From contig CP142452.1 in assembly GCA_038049695.1 (NCBI GenBank), positions 52,286,501-52,350,500 on the forward strand: 64,000 nt of DNA. Reading direction: 5' to 3'. Origin of the DNA: Cinnamomum chago. Taxonomy: Eukaryota > Streptophyta > Magnoliopsida > Laurales > Lauraceae. Below the pieces are notes generated by a model. It was not told the origin of the DNA, made no database searches, and saw only the letters and a program-made list of their open reading frames with translations. Positions 37,701 through 50,660 of the stretch are shown here, piece after piece (positions within the stretch are counted from its first letter, which is position 1; each line of letters starts with the position of its first letter). The translations under genes were made by a program, and so were the position numbers.

Positions 37701-39018
37701 CTTCTTGTCACATTTCTATTGATTTCGAAATGCATATGAATTGGTTTTTCTCTCTTGTTAAATCTCTTGGAACTCTTGGGAATGGATGCATTTTATTTAG
37801 TCAAGTTTGTTCATATGGTTTTATAAGGAATGAGGTTGGATTGGCTATTCATGGTTATGTTATAAGTCACATTGACTTGAATTGATACTCATTTAAAGAG
37901 GTGTTTGAATTTAATTGTTCATTGGAGTTTAATGAGGATTTGAAGTGATTTTGGAAGAGAAATGTAAGTAGATGGTTTGAATGTTATTAAGTTTTATGAG
38001 AAAATCTTAAGTTTTATTACTTGTTCTTGATCATTGGATACATGTTTGCACATATGCTTCTTGTCACATTTCTATTGATTTCGAAATGCATATGAATTGG
38101 TTTTTCTCTCTTGTTAAATCTCTTGGAACTCTTGGGAATGTATGCATTTTATTTAGTGAAGTTTGTTCATATGGTTTTATAAGGAATGAGGTTGGATTGG
38201 CTATTCATGGTTATGTTATAAGTCACATTGACTTGAATTGATACTCATTTAAAGAGGTGTTTGAATTTAATTGTTCATTGGAGTTTAATGAGGATTTGAA
38301 GTGATTTTGGAAGAGAAATGCACGTGGATGGTTTGAATGTTATTAAGTTTTATGAGAAAATCTTAAGTTTTATTACTTGTTCTTGATCGTTGGATACATG
38401 TTTGCACATATGCTTCTTGTCACATTTCTATTGATTTCGAAATGCATATGAATTGGTTTTTCTCTCCTGTTAAATCTCTTGGAACTCTTGGGAATGTATG
38501 CATTTTATTTAGTGAAGTTTGTTCATATGGTTTTATAAGGAATGAGGTTGGATTGGCTATTCGTGGTTATGTTATAAGTCACATTGACTTGAATTGATAC
38601 TCATTTAAAGAGGTGTTTGAATTTAATTGTTCATTGGAGTTTAATGAGGATTTGAAGTGATTTTGGAAGACAAATGCAGGTGGATGGTTTGAATGTTATT
38701 AAGTTTTATGAGAAAATCTTAAGTTTTATTACTTGTTCTTGATCATTGCATACATGTTTGCACATATGCTTCTTGTCACATTTCTATTGATTTCGAAATG
38801 CATATGAATTGGTTTTTCTCTCTTGTTAAATCTCTTGGAACTCTTGGGAATGTATGCATTTTATTTAGTCAAGTTTGTTCATATGGTTTTATAAGGAATG
38901 AGGTTGGATTGGCTATTCATGGTTATGTTATAAGTCACATTGACTTGAATTGATACTCATTTAAAGAGGTGTTTGAATTTAATTGTTCATTGGAGTTTAA
39001 TGAGGATTTGAAGTGATT
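34759..39018 (+). repeat. 15-mer HOR, copy 2, about 12 units
   Basis: This copy matches copy 1 at an offset of 5340 bp up to about 39018. There GACAAATGCAGG and AGTTTTATGAG replace GAGAAATGCAGG and AGTTTTTTGAG, and the register jumps by 9 units. Private differences include GAACATTGG at about 34825 here, and GTACGC plus GTCTGTTC at about 31733-31758 in copy 1. Confidence 0.83.
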
Positions 39019-42000
39019 TTGGAAGACAAATGCAGGTGGATGGTTTGAATGTTATTAAGTTTTATGAGAAAATCTTAAGTTTTATTACTTGTTCTTGATC
39101 ATTGGATACATGTTTGCACATATGCTTCTTGTCACATTTCTATTGATTTCGAAATGCATATGAATTGGTTTTTCTCTCTTGTTAAATCTCTTGGAACTCT
39201 TGGGAATGTATGCATTTTATTTAGTCAAGTTTGTTCATATGGTTTTATAAGGAATGAGGTTGGATTGGCTATTCATGGTTATGTTATAAGTCACATTGAC
39301 TTGAATTGATACTCATTTAAAGAGGTGTTTGAATTTAATTGTTCATTGGAGTTTAATGAGGATTTGAAGTGATTTTGGAAGAGAAATGCACGTGGATGGT
39401 TTGAATGTTATTAAGTTTTATGAGAAAATCTTAAGTTTTATTACTTGTTCTTGATCGTTGGATACATGTTTGCACATATGCTTCTTGTCACATTTCTATT
39501 GATTTCGAAATGCATATGAATTGGTTTTTCTCTCTTGTTAAATCTCTTGGAAATCTTGGGAATATATGCATTTTATTTAGTGAAGTTTGTTCATATGGTT
39601 TTATAAGGGATGAGGTTGGATTGGCTATTCATGGTTATGTTATAAGTCACATTGACTTGAATTGATACTCATTTAAAGAGGTGTTTGAATTTAATTGTTC
39701 ATTGGAGTTTAATGAGGATTTGAAGTGATTTTGGAAGACAAATGCAGGTGGATGGTTTGAATGTTATTAAGTTTTATGAGAAAATCTTAAGTTTTATTAC
39801 TTGTTCTTGATCATTGGATACATGTTTGCACATATGCTTCTTGTCACATTTCTATTGATTTCCAAATGCATATGAATTGGTTTTTCTCTCTTGTTAAATC
39901 TCTTGGAACTCTTGGGAATGTATGCATTTTATTTAGTCAAGTTTGTTCATATGGTTTTATAAGGAATGAGGTTGGATTGGCTATTCATGGTTATGTTATA
40001 AGTCACATTGACTTGAATTGATACTCATTTAAAGAGGTGTTTGAATTTAATTGTTCATTGGAGTTTAATGAGGATTTGAAGTGATTTTGGAAGAGAAATG
40101 CAGGTGGATGGTTTGAATGTTATTAAGTTTTTTGAGAAAATCTTAAGTTTTATTACTTGTTCTCGATCATTGGATACATGTTTGCACATATGCTTCTTGT
40201 CACATTTCTTTTGATTTCGAAATGCATATGAATTGGTTTTTCTCTCTTGTTAAATCTCTTGGAACTCTTGGGAATGTATGCATTTTATTTAGTGAAGTTT
40301 GTTCATATGGTTTTATAAGGAATGAGGTTGGATTGGCTATTCATGGTTATGTTATAAGTCACATTGACTTGAATTGATACTCATTTAAAGAGGTGTTTGA
40401 ATTTAATTGTTCATTGGAGTTTAATGAGGATTTGAAGTGATTTTGGAAGACAAATGCAGGTGGATGGTTTGAATGTTATTAAGTTTTATGAGAAAATCTT
40501 AAGTTTTATTACTTGTTCTTGATCATTGGATACATGTTTGCACATATGCTTCTTGTCACATTTCTATTGATTTCGAAATGCATATGAATTGGTTTTTCTC
40601 TCTTGTTAAATCTCTTGGAACTCTTGGGAATGTATGCATTTTATTTAGTCAAGTTTGTTCATATGGTTTTATAAGGAATGAGGTTGGATTGGCTATTCAT
40701 GGTTATGTTATAAGTCACATTGACTTGAATTGATACTCATTTAAAGAGGTGTTTGAATTTAATTGTTCATTGGAGTTTAATGAGGATTTGAAGTGATTTT
40801 GGAAGAGAAATGCACGTGGATGGTTTGAATGTTATTAAGTTTTATGAGAAAATCTTAAGTTTTATTACTTGTTCTTGATCGTTGGATACATGTTTGCACA
40901 TATGCTTCTTGTCACATTTCTATTGATTTCGAAATGCATATGAATTGGTTTTTCTCTCTTGTTAAATCTCTTGGAAATCTTGGGAATATATGCATTTTAT
41001 TTAGTGAAGTTTGTTCATATGGTTTTATAAGGGATGAGGTTGGATTGGCTATTCATGGTTATGTTATAAGTCACATTGACTTGAATTGATACTCATTTAA
41101 AGAGGTGTTTGAATTTAATTGTTCATTGGAGTTTAATGAGGATTTGAAGTGATTTTGGAAGACAAATGCAGGTGGATGGTTTGAATGTTATTAAGTTTTA
41201 TGAGAAAATCTTAAGTTTTATTACTTGTTCTTGATCATTGGATACATGTTTGCACATATGCTTCTTGTCACATTTCTATTGATTTCCAAATGCATATGAA
41301 TTGGTTTTTCTCTCTTGTTAAATCTCTTGGAACTCTTGGGAATGTATGCATTTTATTTAGTCAAGTTTGTTCATATGGTTTTATAAGGAATGAGGTTGGA
41401 TTGGCTATTCATGGTTATGTTATAAGTCACATTGACTTGAATTGATACTCATTTAAAGAGGTGTTTGAATTTAATTGTTCATTGGAGTTTAATGAGGATT
41501 TGAAGTGATTTTGGAAGAGAAATGCAGGTGGATGGTTTGAATGTTATTAAGTTTTTTGAGAAAATCTTAAGTTTTATTACTTGTTCTCGATCATTGGATA
41601 CATGTTTGCACATATGCTTCTTGTCACATTTCTTTTGATTTCGAAATGCATATGAATTGGTTTTTCTCTCTTGTTAAATCTCTTGGAACTCTTGGGAATG
41701 TATGCATTTTATTTAGTGAAGTTTGTTCATATGGTTTTATAAGGAATGAGGTTGGATTGGCTATTCATGGTTATGTTATAAGTCACATTGACTTGAATTG
41801 ATACTCATTTAAAGAGGTGTTTGAATTTAATTGTTCATTGGAGTTTACTGAGGATTTGAAGTGATTTTGGAAGACAAATGCAGGTGGATGGTTTGAATGT
41901 TATTAAGTTTTATGAGAAAATCTTAAGTTTTATTACTTGTTCTTGATCATTGGATACATGTTTGCACATATGCTTCTTGTCACATTTCTATTGATTTCGA

Positions 42001-43652
42001 AATGCATATGAATTGGTTTTTCTCTCTTGTTAAATCTCTTGGAACTCTTGGGAATGTATGCATTTTATTTAGTCAAGTTTGTTCATATGGTTTTATAAGG
42101 AATGAGGTTGGATTGGCTGTTCATGGTTATGTTATAAGTCACATTGACTTGAATTGATACTCATTTAAAGAGGTGTTTGAATTTAATTGTTCATTGGAGT
42201 TTAATGAGGATTTGAAGTGATTTTGGAAGAGAAATGTAAGTAGATGGTTTGAATGTTATTAAGTTTTATGAGAAAATCTTAAGTTTTATTACTTGTTCTT
42301 GATCATTGGATACATGTTTGCACATATGCTTCTTGTCACATTTCTATTGATTTCGAAATGCATATGAATTGGTTTTTCTCTCTTGTTAAATCTCTTGGAA
42401 CTCTTGGGAATGTATGCATTTTATTTAGTGAAGTTTGTTCATATGGTTTTATAAGGAATGAGGTTGGATTGGCTATTCATGGTTATGTTATAAGTCACAT
42501 TGACTTGAATTGATACTCATTTAAAGAGGTGTTTGAATTTAATTGTTCATTGGAGTTTAATGAGGATTTGAATTGATTTTGGAAGAGAAATGCACGTGGA
42601 TGGTTTGAATGTTATTAAGTTTTATGAGAAAATCTTAAGTTTTATTACTTGTTCTTGATCGTTGGATACATGTTTGCACATATGCTTCTTGTCACATTTC
42701 TATTGATTTCGAAATGCATATGAATTGGTTTTTCTCTCCTGTTAAATCTCTTGGAACTCTTGGGAATGTATGCATTTTATTTAGTGAAGTTTGTTCATAT
42801 GGTTTTATAAGGAATGAGGTTGGATTGGCTATTCGTGGTTATGTTATAAGTCACATTGACTTGAATTGATACTCATTTAAAGAGGTGTTTGAATTTAATT
42901 GTTCATTGGAGTTTAATGAGGATTTGAAGTGATTTTGGAAGACAAATGCAGGTGGATGGTTTGAATGTTATTAAGTTTTATGAGAAAATCTTAAGTTTTA
43001 TTACTTGTTCTTGATCATTGCATACATGTTTGCACATATGCTTCTTGTCACATTTCTATTGATTTCGAAATGCATATGAATTGGTTTTTCTCTCTTGTTA
43101 AATCTCTTGGAACTCTTGGGAATGTATGCATTTTATTTAGTCAAGTTTGTTCATATGGTTTTATAAGGAATGAGGTTGGATTGGCTATTCATGGTTATGT
43201 TATAAGTCACATTGACTTGAATTGATACTCATTTAAAGAGGTGTTTGAATTTAATTGTTCATTGGAGTTTAATGAGGATTTGAAGTGATTTTGGAAGACA
43301 AATGCAGGTGGATGGTTTGAATGTTATTAAGTTTTATGAGAAAATCTTAAGTTTTATTACTTGTTCTTGATCATTGGATACATGTTTGCACATATGCTTC
43401 TTGTCACATTTCTATTGATTTCGAAATGCATATGAATTGGTTTTTCTCTCTTGTTAAATCTCTTGGAACTCTTGGGAATGTATGCATTTTATTTAGTCAA
43501 GTTTGTTCATATGGTTTTATAAGGAATGAGGTTGGATTGGCTATTCATGGTTATGTTATAAGTCACATTGACTTGAATTGATACTCATTTAAAGAGGTGT
43601 TTGAATTTAATTGTTCATTGGAGTTTAATGAGGATTTGAAGTGATTTTGGAA
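39019..43652 (+). repeat. register-shifted copies of the 15-mer domain (9-, 4- and 12-unit offsets)
   Basis: About 39.02-40.44 kb matches 35.8-37.24 kb at a 3204-bp offset. About 40.44-41.86 kb matches the preceding block at 1424 bp (AAGGGATGAGG at 39606 and 41030). About 41.86-43.65 kb matches 37.59-39.38 kb at 4272 bp (GTAAGTAGATGG at 37964 and 42236, CTCTCCTGTT at 38465 and 42737). Private changes such as TTTACTGAGG (about 41846), GGCTGTTCATGG (about 42116) and GAATTGATTTTGG (about 42570) mark the copies as distinct. Confidence 0.82.
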
Positions 43653-46049
43653 GAGAAATGCAGGTGGATGGTTTGAATGTTATTAAGTTTTTTGAGAGAA
43701 TCTTAAGTTTTATTACTTGTTCTTGATCATTGGATACATGTTTGCACATATGCTTCTTGTCACATTTCTATTGATTTCGAAATGCATATGAATTGGTTTT
43801 TCTCTCTTGTTAAATCTCTTGGAACTCTTGGGAATGTATGCATTTTATTTAGTGAAGTTTGTTCATATGGTTTTATAAGGAATGAGGTTGGATTGGCTAT
43901 TCATGGTTATGTTATAAGTCACATTGACTTGAATTGATACTCATTTAAAGAGGTGTTTGAATTTAATTGTTCATTGGAGTTTAATGAGGATTTGAAGTGA
44001 TTTTGGAAGACAAATGCAGGTGGATGGTTTGAATGTTATTAAGTTTTATGAGAAAATCTTAAGTTTTATTACTTGTTCTTGATCATTGCATACATGTTTG
44101 CACATATGCTTCTTGTCACATTTCTATTGATTTCGAAATGGATATGAATTGGTTTTTCTCTCTTGTTAAATCTCTTGGAACTCTTGGGAATGTATGCATT
44201 TTATTTAGTCAAGTTTGTTCATATGGTTTTATGAGGAATGAGGTTGGATTGGCTATTCATGGTTATGTTATAAGTCACATTGACTTGAATTGATACTCAT
44301 TTAAAGAGGTGTTTGAATTTAATTGTTCATTGGAGTTTAATGAGGATTTGAAGTGATTTTGGAAGACAAATGCAGGTGGATGGTTTGAATGTTATTAAGT
44401 TTTATGAGAAAATCTTAAGTTTTATTACTTGTTCTTGATCATTGGATACATGTTTGCACATATGCTTCTTGTCACATTTCTATTGATTTCGAAATGTATA
44501 TGAATTGGTTTTTCTCTCTTGTTAAATCTCTTGGAACTCTTGGGAATGTATGCATTTTATTTAGTCAAGTTTGTTCATATGGTTTTATGAGGAATGAGGT
44601 TGGATTGGCTATTCATGGTTATGTTATAAGTCACATTGACTTGAATTGATACTCATTTAAAGAGGTGTTTGAATTTAATTGTTCATTGGAGTTTAATGAG
44701 AATTTGAAGTGATTTTGGAAGAGAAATGCAGGTGGATGGTTTGAATGTTATTAAGTTTTTTGAGAAAATCTTAAGTTTTATTACTTGTTCTCGATCATTG
44801 GATACATGTTTGCACATATGCTTCTTGTCACATTTCTTTTGATTTCGAAATGCATATGAATTGGTTTTTCTCTCTTGTTAAATCTCTTGGAACTCTTGGG
44901 AATGTATGCATTTTATTTAGTGAAGTTTGTTCATATGGTTTTATAAGGAATGAGGTTGGATTGGCTATTCATGGTTATGTTATAAGTCACATTGACTTGA
45001 ATTGATACTCATTTAAAGAGGTGTTTGAATTTAATTGTTCATTGGAGTTTAATGAGGATTTGAAGTGATTTTGGAAGACAAATGCAGGTGGATGGTTTGA
45101 ATGTTATTAAGTTTTATGAGAAAATCTTAAGTTTTATTACTTGTTCTTGATCATTGCATACATGTTTGCACATATGCTTCTTGTCACATTTCTATTGATT
45201 TCGAAATGGATATGAATTGGTTTTTCTCTCTTGTTAAATCTCTTGGAACTCTTGGGAATGTATGCATTTTATTTAGTTAAGTTTGTTCATATGGTTTTAT
45301 GAGGAATGAGGTTGGATTGGCTATTCATGGTTATGTTATAAGTCACATTGACTTGAATTGATACTCATTTAAAGAGGTGTTTGAATTTAATTGTTCATTG
45401 GAGTTTAATGAGGATTTGAAGTGATTTTGGAAGACAAATGCAGGTGGATGGTTTGAATGTTATTAAGTTTTATGAGAAAATCTTAAGTTTTATTACTTGT
45501 TCTTGATCATTGGATACATGTTTGCACATATGCTTCTTGTCACATTTCTATTGATTTCGAAATGCATATGATTTGGTTTTTCTCTCTTGTTAAATCTCTT
45601 GGAACTCTTGGGAATGTATGCATTTTATTTAGTCAAGTTTGTTCATATTGTTTTATAAGGAATGAGGTTGGATTGGCTATTCATGGTTATGTTATAAGTC
45701 ACATTGACTTGAATTGATACTCATTTAAAGAGGTGTTTGAATTTAATTGTTCATTGGAGTTTAATGAGGATTTGAAGTGATTTTGGAAGAGAAATGCAGG
45801 TGGATGGTTTGAATGTTATTAAGTTTTTTGAGAAAATCTTAAGTTTTATTACTTGTTCTTGATCATTGGATACATGTTTGCACATATGCTTCTTGTCACA
45901 TTTCTATTGATTTCGAAATGCATATGAATTGGTTTTTCTCTCTTGTTAAATCTCTTGGAACTCTTGGGAATGTATGCATTTTATTTAGTGAAGTTTGTTC
46001 ATATGGTTTTATAAGGAATGAGGTTGGATTGGCTATTCATGGTTATGTT

Positions 46050-47410
46050 ATAAGTCACATTGACTTGAATTGATACTCATTTAAAGAGGTGTTTGAATTT
46101 AATTGTTCATTGGAGTTTAATGAGGATTTGAAGTGATTTTGGAAGACAAATGCAGGTGGATGGTTTGAATGTTATTAAGTTTTATGAGAAAATCTTAAGT
46201 TTTATTACTTGTTCTTGATCATTGCATACATGTTTGCACATATGCTTCTTGTCACATTTCTATTGATTTCGAAATGGATATGAATTGGTTTTTCTCTCTT
46301 GTTAAATCTCTTGGAACTCTTGGGAATGTATGCATTTTATTTAGTCAAGTTTGTTCACATGGTTTTATGAGGAATGAGCTTGGATTGGCTATTCATGGTT
46401 ATGTTATAAGTCACATTGACTTGAATTGATACTCATTTAAAGAGGTGTTTGAATTTAATTGTTCATTGGAGTTTAATGAGGATTTGAAGTGATTTTGGAA
46501 GAGAAATGCAAGTGGATGGTTTGAATGTTATTAAGTTTTATGAGAAAATCTTAAGTTTTATTACTTGTTCTTGATCATTGCATACATGTTTGCACATATG
46601 CTTCTTGTCACATTTCTATTGATTTCGAAATTCATATGAATTGGTTTTTCTCTCTTGTTAAATCTCTTGGAACTCTTGGGAATGTATGCATTTTATTTAG
46701 TCAAGTTTGTTCATATGGTTTTATAAGGAATGAGGTTGGATTGGCTATTCATGGTTATGTTATAAGTCACATTGACTTGAATTGATACTCATTTAAAGAG
46801 GTGTTTGAATTTAATTGTTCATTGGAGTTTAATGAGGATTTGAAGTGATTTTGGAAGACAAATGCAGGTGGATGGTTTGAATGTTATTAAGTTTTATGAG
46901 AAAATCTTAAGTTTTATTACTTGTTCTTGATCATTGGATACATGTTTGCACATATGCTTCTTGTCACATTTCTATTGATTTCGAAATGCATATGAATTGG
47001 TTTTTCTCTCTTGTTAAATCTCTTGGAACTCTTGGGAATGTATGCATTTTATTTAGTCAAGTTTGTTCATATTGTTTTATAAGGAATGAGGTTGGATTGG
47101 CTATTCATGGTTATGTTATAAGTCACATTGACTTGAATTGATACTCATTTAAAGAGGTGTTTGAATTTAATTGTTCATTGGAGTTTAATGAGGATTTGAA
47201 GTGATTTTGGAAGAGAAATGCAGGTGGATGGTTTGAATGTTATTAAGTTTTTTGAGAAAATCTTAAGTTTTATTACTTGTTCTTGATCATTGGATACATG
47301 TTTGCACATATGCTTCTTGTCACATTTCTATTGATTTCGAAATGCATATGAATTGGTTTTTCTCTCTTGTTAAATCTCTTGGAACTCTTGGGAATGTATG
47401 CATTTTATTT
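46050..47410 (+). repeat. segment duplicated at 52813-54170
   Basis: Rare variants TTCACATGG with ATGAGCTTGG, then GAAATTCATATG (46628), then CATATTGTTTTA (about 47070), recur in the same order 6763 bp downstream (at about 53114, 53391 and 53833). The offset is 19 units minus one base, exactly as expected from the single-base deletion at about 48424 between them. The shared tract is about 1.36 kb, close to four units. Confidence 0.85.
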
Positions 47411-48352
47411 AGTGAAGTTTGTTCATATGATTTTATAAGGAATGAGGTTGGATTGGCTATTCATGGTTATGTTATAAGTCACATTGACTTGAATTGATAC
47501 TCATTTAAAGAGGTGTTTGAATTTAATTGTTCATTGGAGTTTAATGAGGATTTGAAGTGATTTTGGAAGACAAATGCAGGTGGATGGTTTGAATGTAATT
47601 AAGTTTTATGAGAAAATCTTAAGTTTTATTACTTGTTCTTGATCATTGCATACATGTTTGCACATATGCTTCTTGTCACATTTCTATTGATTTCGAAATG
47701 GATATGAATTGGTTTTTCTCTCTTGTTAAATCTCTTGGAACTCTTGGGAATGTATGCATTTTATTTAGTCAAGTTTGTTCATATGGTTTTATGAGGAATG
47801 AGGTTGGATTGGCTATTCATGGTTATGTTGTAAGTCACATTGACTTGAATTGATACTCATTTAAAGAGGTGTTTGAATTTAATTGTTCATTGGAGTTTAA
47901 TGAGGATTTGAAGTGATTTTGGAAGACAAATGCAGGTGGATGGTTTGAATGTTATTAAGTTTTATGAGAAAATCTTAAGTTTTATTACTTGTTCTTGATC
48001 ATTGGATACATGTTTGCACATATGCTTCTTGTCACATTTCTATTGATTTCGAAATGCATATGAATTGGTTTTTCTCTCTTGTTAAATCTCTTGGAACTCT
48101 TGGGAATGTATGCATTTTATTTAGTCAAGTTTGTTCATATTGTTTTATAAGGAATGAGGTTGGATTGGCTATTCATGGTTATGTTATAAGTCACATTGAC
48201 TTGAATTGATACTCATTTAAAGAGGTGTTTGAATTTAATTGTTCATTGGAGTTTAATGAGGATTTGAAGTGATTTTGGAAGAGAAATGCAGGTGGATGGT
48301 TTGAATGTTATTAAGTTTTTTGAGAAAATCTTAAGTTTTATTACTTGTTCTT

Positions 48353-48707
48353 GATCATTGGATACATGTTTGCACATATGCTTCTTGTCACATTTCTATT
48401 GATTTCGAAATGCATATGAATTGTTTTTCTCTCTTGTTAAATCTCTTGGAACTCTTGGGAATGTATGCATTTTATTTAGTGAAGTTTGTTCATATGGTTT
48501 TATAAGGAATGAGGTTGGATTGGCTATTCATGGTTATGTTATAAGTCACATTGACTTGAATTGATACTCATTTAAAGAGGTGTTTGAATTTAATTGTTCA
48601 TTGGAGTTTAATGAGGATTTGAAGTGATTTTGGAAGACAAATGCAGGTGGATGGTTTGAATGTTATTAAGTTTTATGAGAAAATCTTAAGTTTTATTACT
48701 TGTTCTT
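48353..48707 (+). repeat. 355-bp monomer with a one-base deletion
   Basis: This is the only short unit in the window. AATTGTTTTTCTC at about 48420 replaces AATTGGTTTTTCTC, a loss of one G. It is a private mutation that does not recur at any HOR offset, so it arose after the local amplification, or else it is a sequencing error. Confidence 0.9.
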
Positions 48708-50660
48708 GATCATTGCATACATGTTTGCACATATGCTTCTTGTCACATTTCTATTGATTTCGAAATGTATATGAATTGGTTTTTCTCTCTTGTTAAATCT
48801 CTTGGAACTCTTGGGAATGTATGCATTTTATTTAGTCAAGTTTGTTCATATGGTTTTATAAGGAATGAGGTTCGATTGGCTATTCATGGTTATGTTATAA
48901 GTCACATTGACTTGAATTGATACTCATTTAAAGAGGTGTTTGAATTTAATTGTTCATTGGAGTTTAATGAGGATTTGAAGTGATTTTGGAAGAGAAATGC
49001 AAGTGGATGGGTTGAATGTTATTAAGTTTTATGAGAAAATCTTAAGTTTTATTACTTGTTCTTGATCATTGCATACATGTTTGCACATATGCTTCTTGTC
49101 ACATTTCTATTGATTTCGAAATTCATATGAATTGGTTTTTCTCTCTTGTTAAATCTCTTGGAACTCTTGGGAATGTATGCATTTTATTTAGTCAAGTTTG
49201 TTCATATGGTTTTATAAGGAATGAGGTTGGATTGGCTATTCATGGTTATGTTATAAGTCACATTGACTTGAATTGATACTCATTTAAAGAGGTGTTTGAA
49301 TTTAATTGTTCATTGGAGTTTAATGAGGATTTGAAGTGATTTTGGAAGACAAATGCAGGTGGATGGTTTGAATGTTATTAAGTTTTATGAGAAAATCTTA
49401 AGTTTTATTACTTGTTCTTGATCATTGCATACATGTTTGCACATATGCTTCTTGTCACATTTCTATTGATTTCGAAATGCATATGAATTGGTTTTTCTCT
49501 CTTGTTAAATCTCTTGGAACTCTTGGGAATGTATGCATTTTATTTAGTCAAGTTTGTTCATATGGTTTTATAAGGAATGAGGTTGGATTGGCTATTCATG
49601 GTTATGTTATAAGTCACATTGACTTGAATTGATACTCATTTAAAGAGGTGTTTGAATTTAATTGTTCATTGGAGTTTAATGAGGATTTGAAGTGATTTTG
49701 GAAGACAAATGCAGGTGGATGGTTTGAATGTTATTAAGTTTTATGAGAAAATCTTAAGTTTTATTACTTGTTCTTGATCATTGGATACATGTTTGCACAT
49801 ATGCTTCTTGTCACATTTCTATTGATTTCGAAATGCATATGAATTGGCTTTTCTCTCTTGTTAAATCTCTTGGAACTCTTGGGAATGTATGCATTTTATT
49901 TAGTCAAGTTTGGTCATATGGTTTTATAAGGAATGAGGTTGGATTGGCTATTCATGGTTACGTTATAAGTCACATTGACTTGAATTGATACTCATTTAAA
50001 GAGGTGTTTGAATTTAATCGTTCATTGGAGTTTAATGAGGATTTGAAGTGATTTTGGAAGACAAATGCAGGTGGATGGTTTGAATGTTATTAAGTTTTAT
50101 GAGAAAATCTTAAGTTTTATTACTTGTTCTTGATCATTGCATACATGTTTGCACATATGCTTCTTGTCACATTTCTATTGATTTCGAAATGCATATGAAT
50201 TGGTTTTTCTCTCTTGTTAAATCTCTTGGAACTCTTGGGAATGTATGCATTTTATTTAGTCAAGTTTGTTCATATGGTTTTATAAGGAATGAGGTTCGAT
50301 TGGCTATTCATGGTTATGTTATAAGTCACATTGACTTGAATTGATACTCATTTAAAGAGGTGTTTGAATTTAATTGTTCATTAGAGTTTAATGAGGATTT
50401 GAAGTGATTTTGGAAGAGAAAGGCAAGTGGATGGTTTGAATGTTATTAAGTTTTATGAGAAAATCTTAAGTTTTATTACTTGTTCTTGATCATTGGATAC
50501 ATGTTTGCACATATGCTTCTTGTCACATTTCTATTGATTTCGAAATGCATATGAATTGGTTTTTCTCTCTTGTTAAATCTCTTGGAACTCTTGGGAATGT
50601 ATGCATTTTATTTAGTCAAGTTTGTTCATATGGTTTTATAAGGAATGAGGTTGGATTGGC
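48708..50660 (+). repeat. mixed satellite stretch
   Basis: These are about 5.5 units with borrowed variants from other domains: GAAATTCATATG (49119), GGTTCGATTGG (about 48872 and 50294), TTTGGTCATATGG with GGTTACGTTATAAG and TTTAATCGTTC (49.9-50.03 kb), and GAAAGGCAAGTGG (about 50418). The last group is the same set that marks the 11-mer 25-30 kb upstream. Confidence 0.75.

Larger units (their letters stand above)
43653..48707 (+). repeat. 3-mer and 4-mer HOR domain
   Basis: The GAAATGGATATG variant recurs at 44141, 45209, 46277 and 47701 (position of the changed G), with spacings of 1068, 1068 and 1424 bp. It is linked to TTTTATGAGGAATGAG in the same unit and to AGTTTTTTGAG and CATATTGTTTTA in neighbouring units. 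The domain therefore alternates between three- and four-unit periods. Confidence 0.83.
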
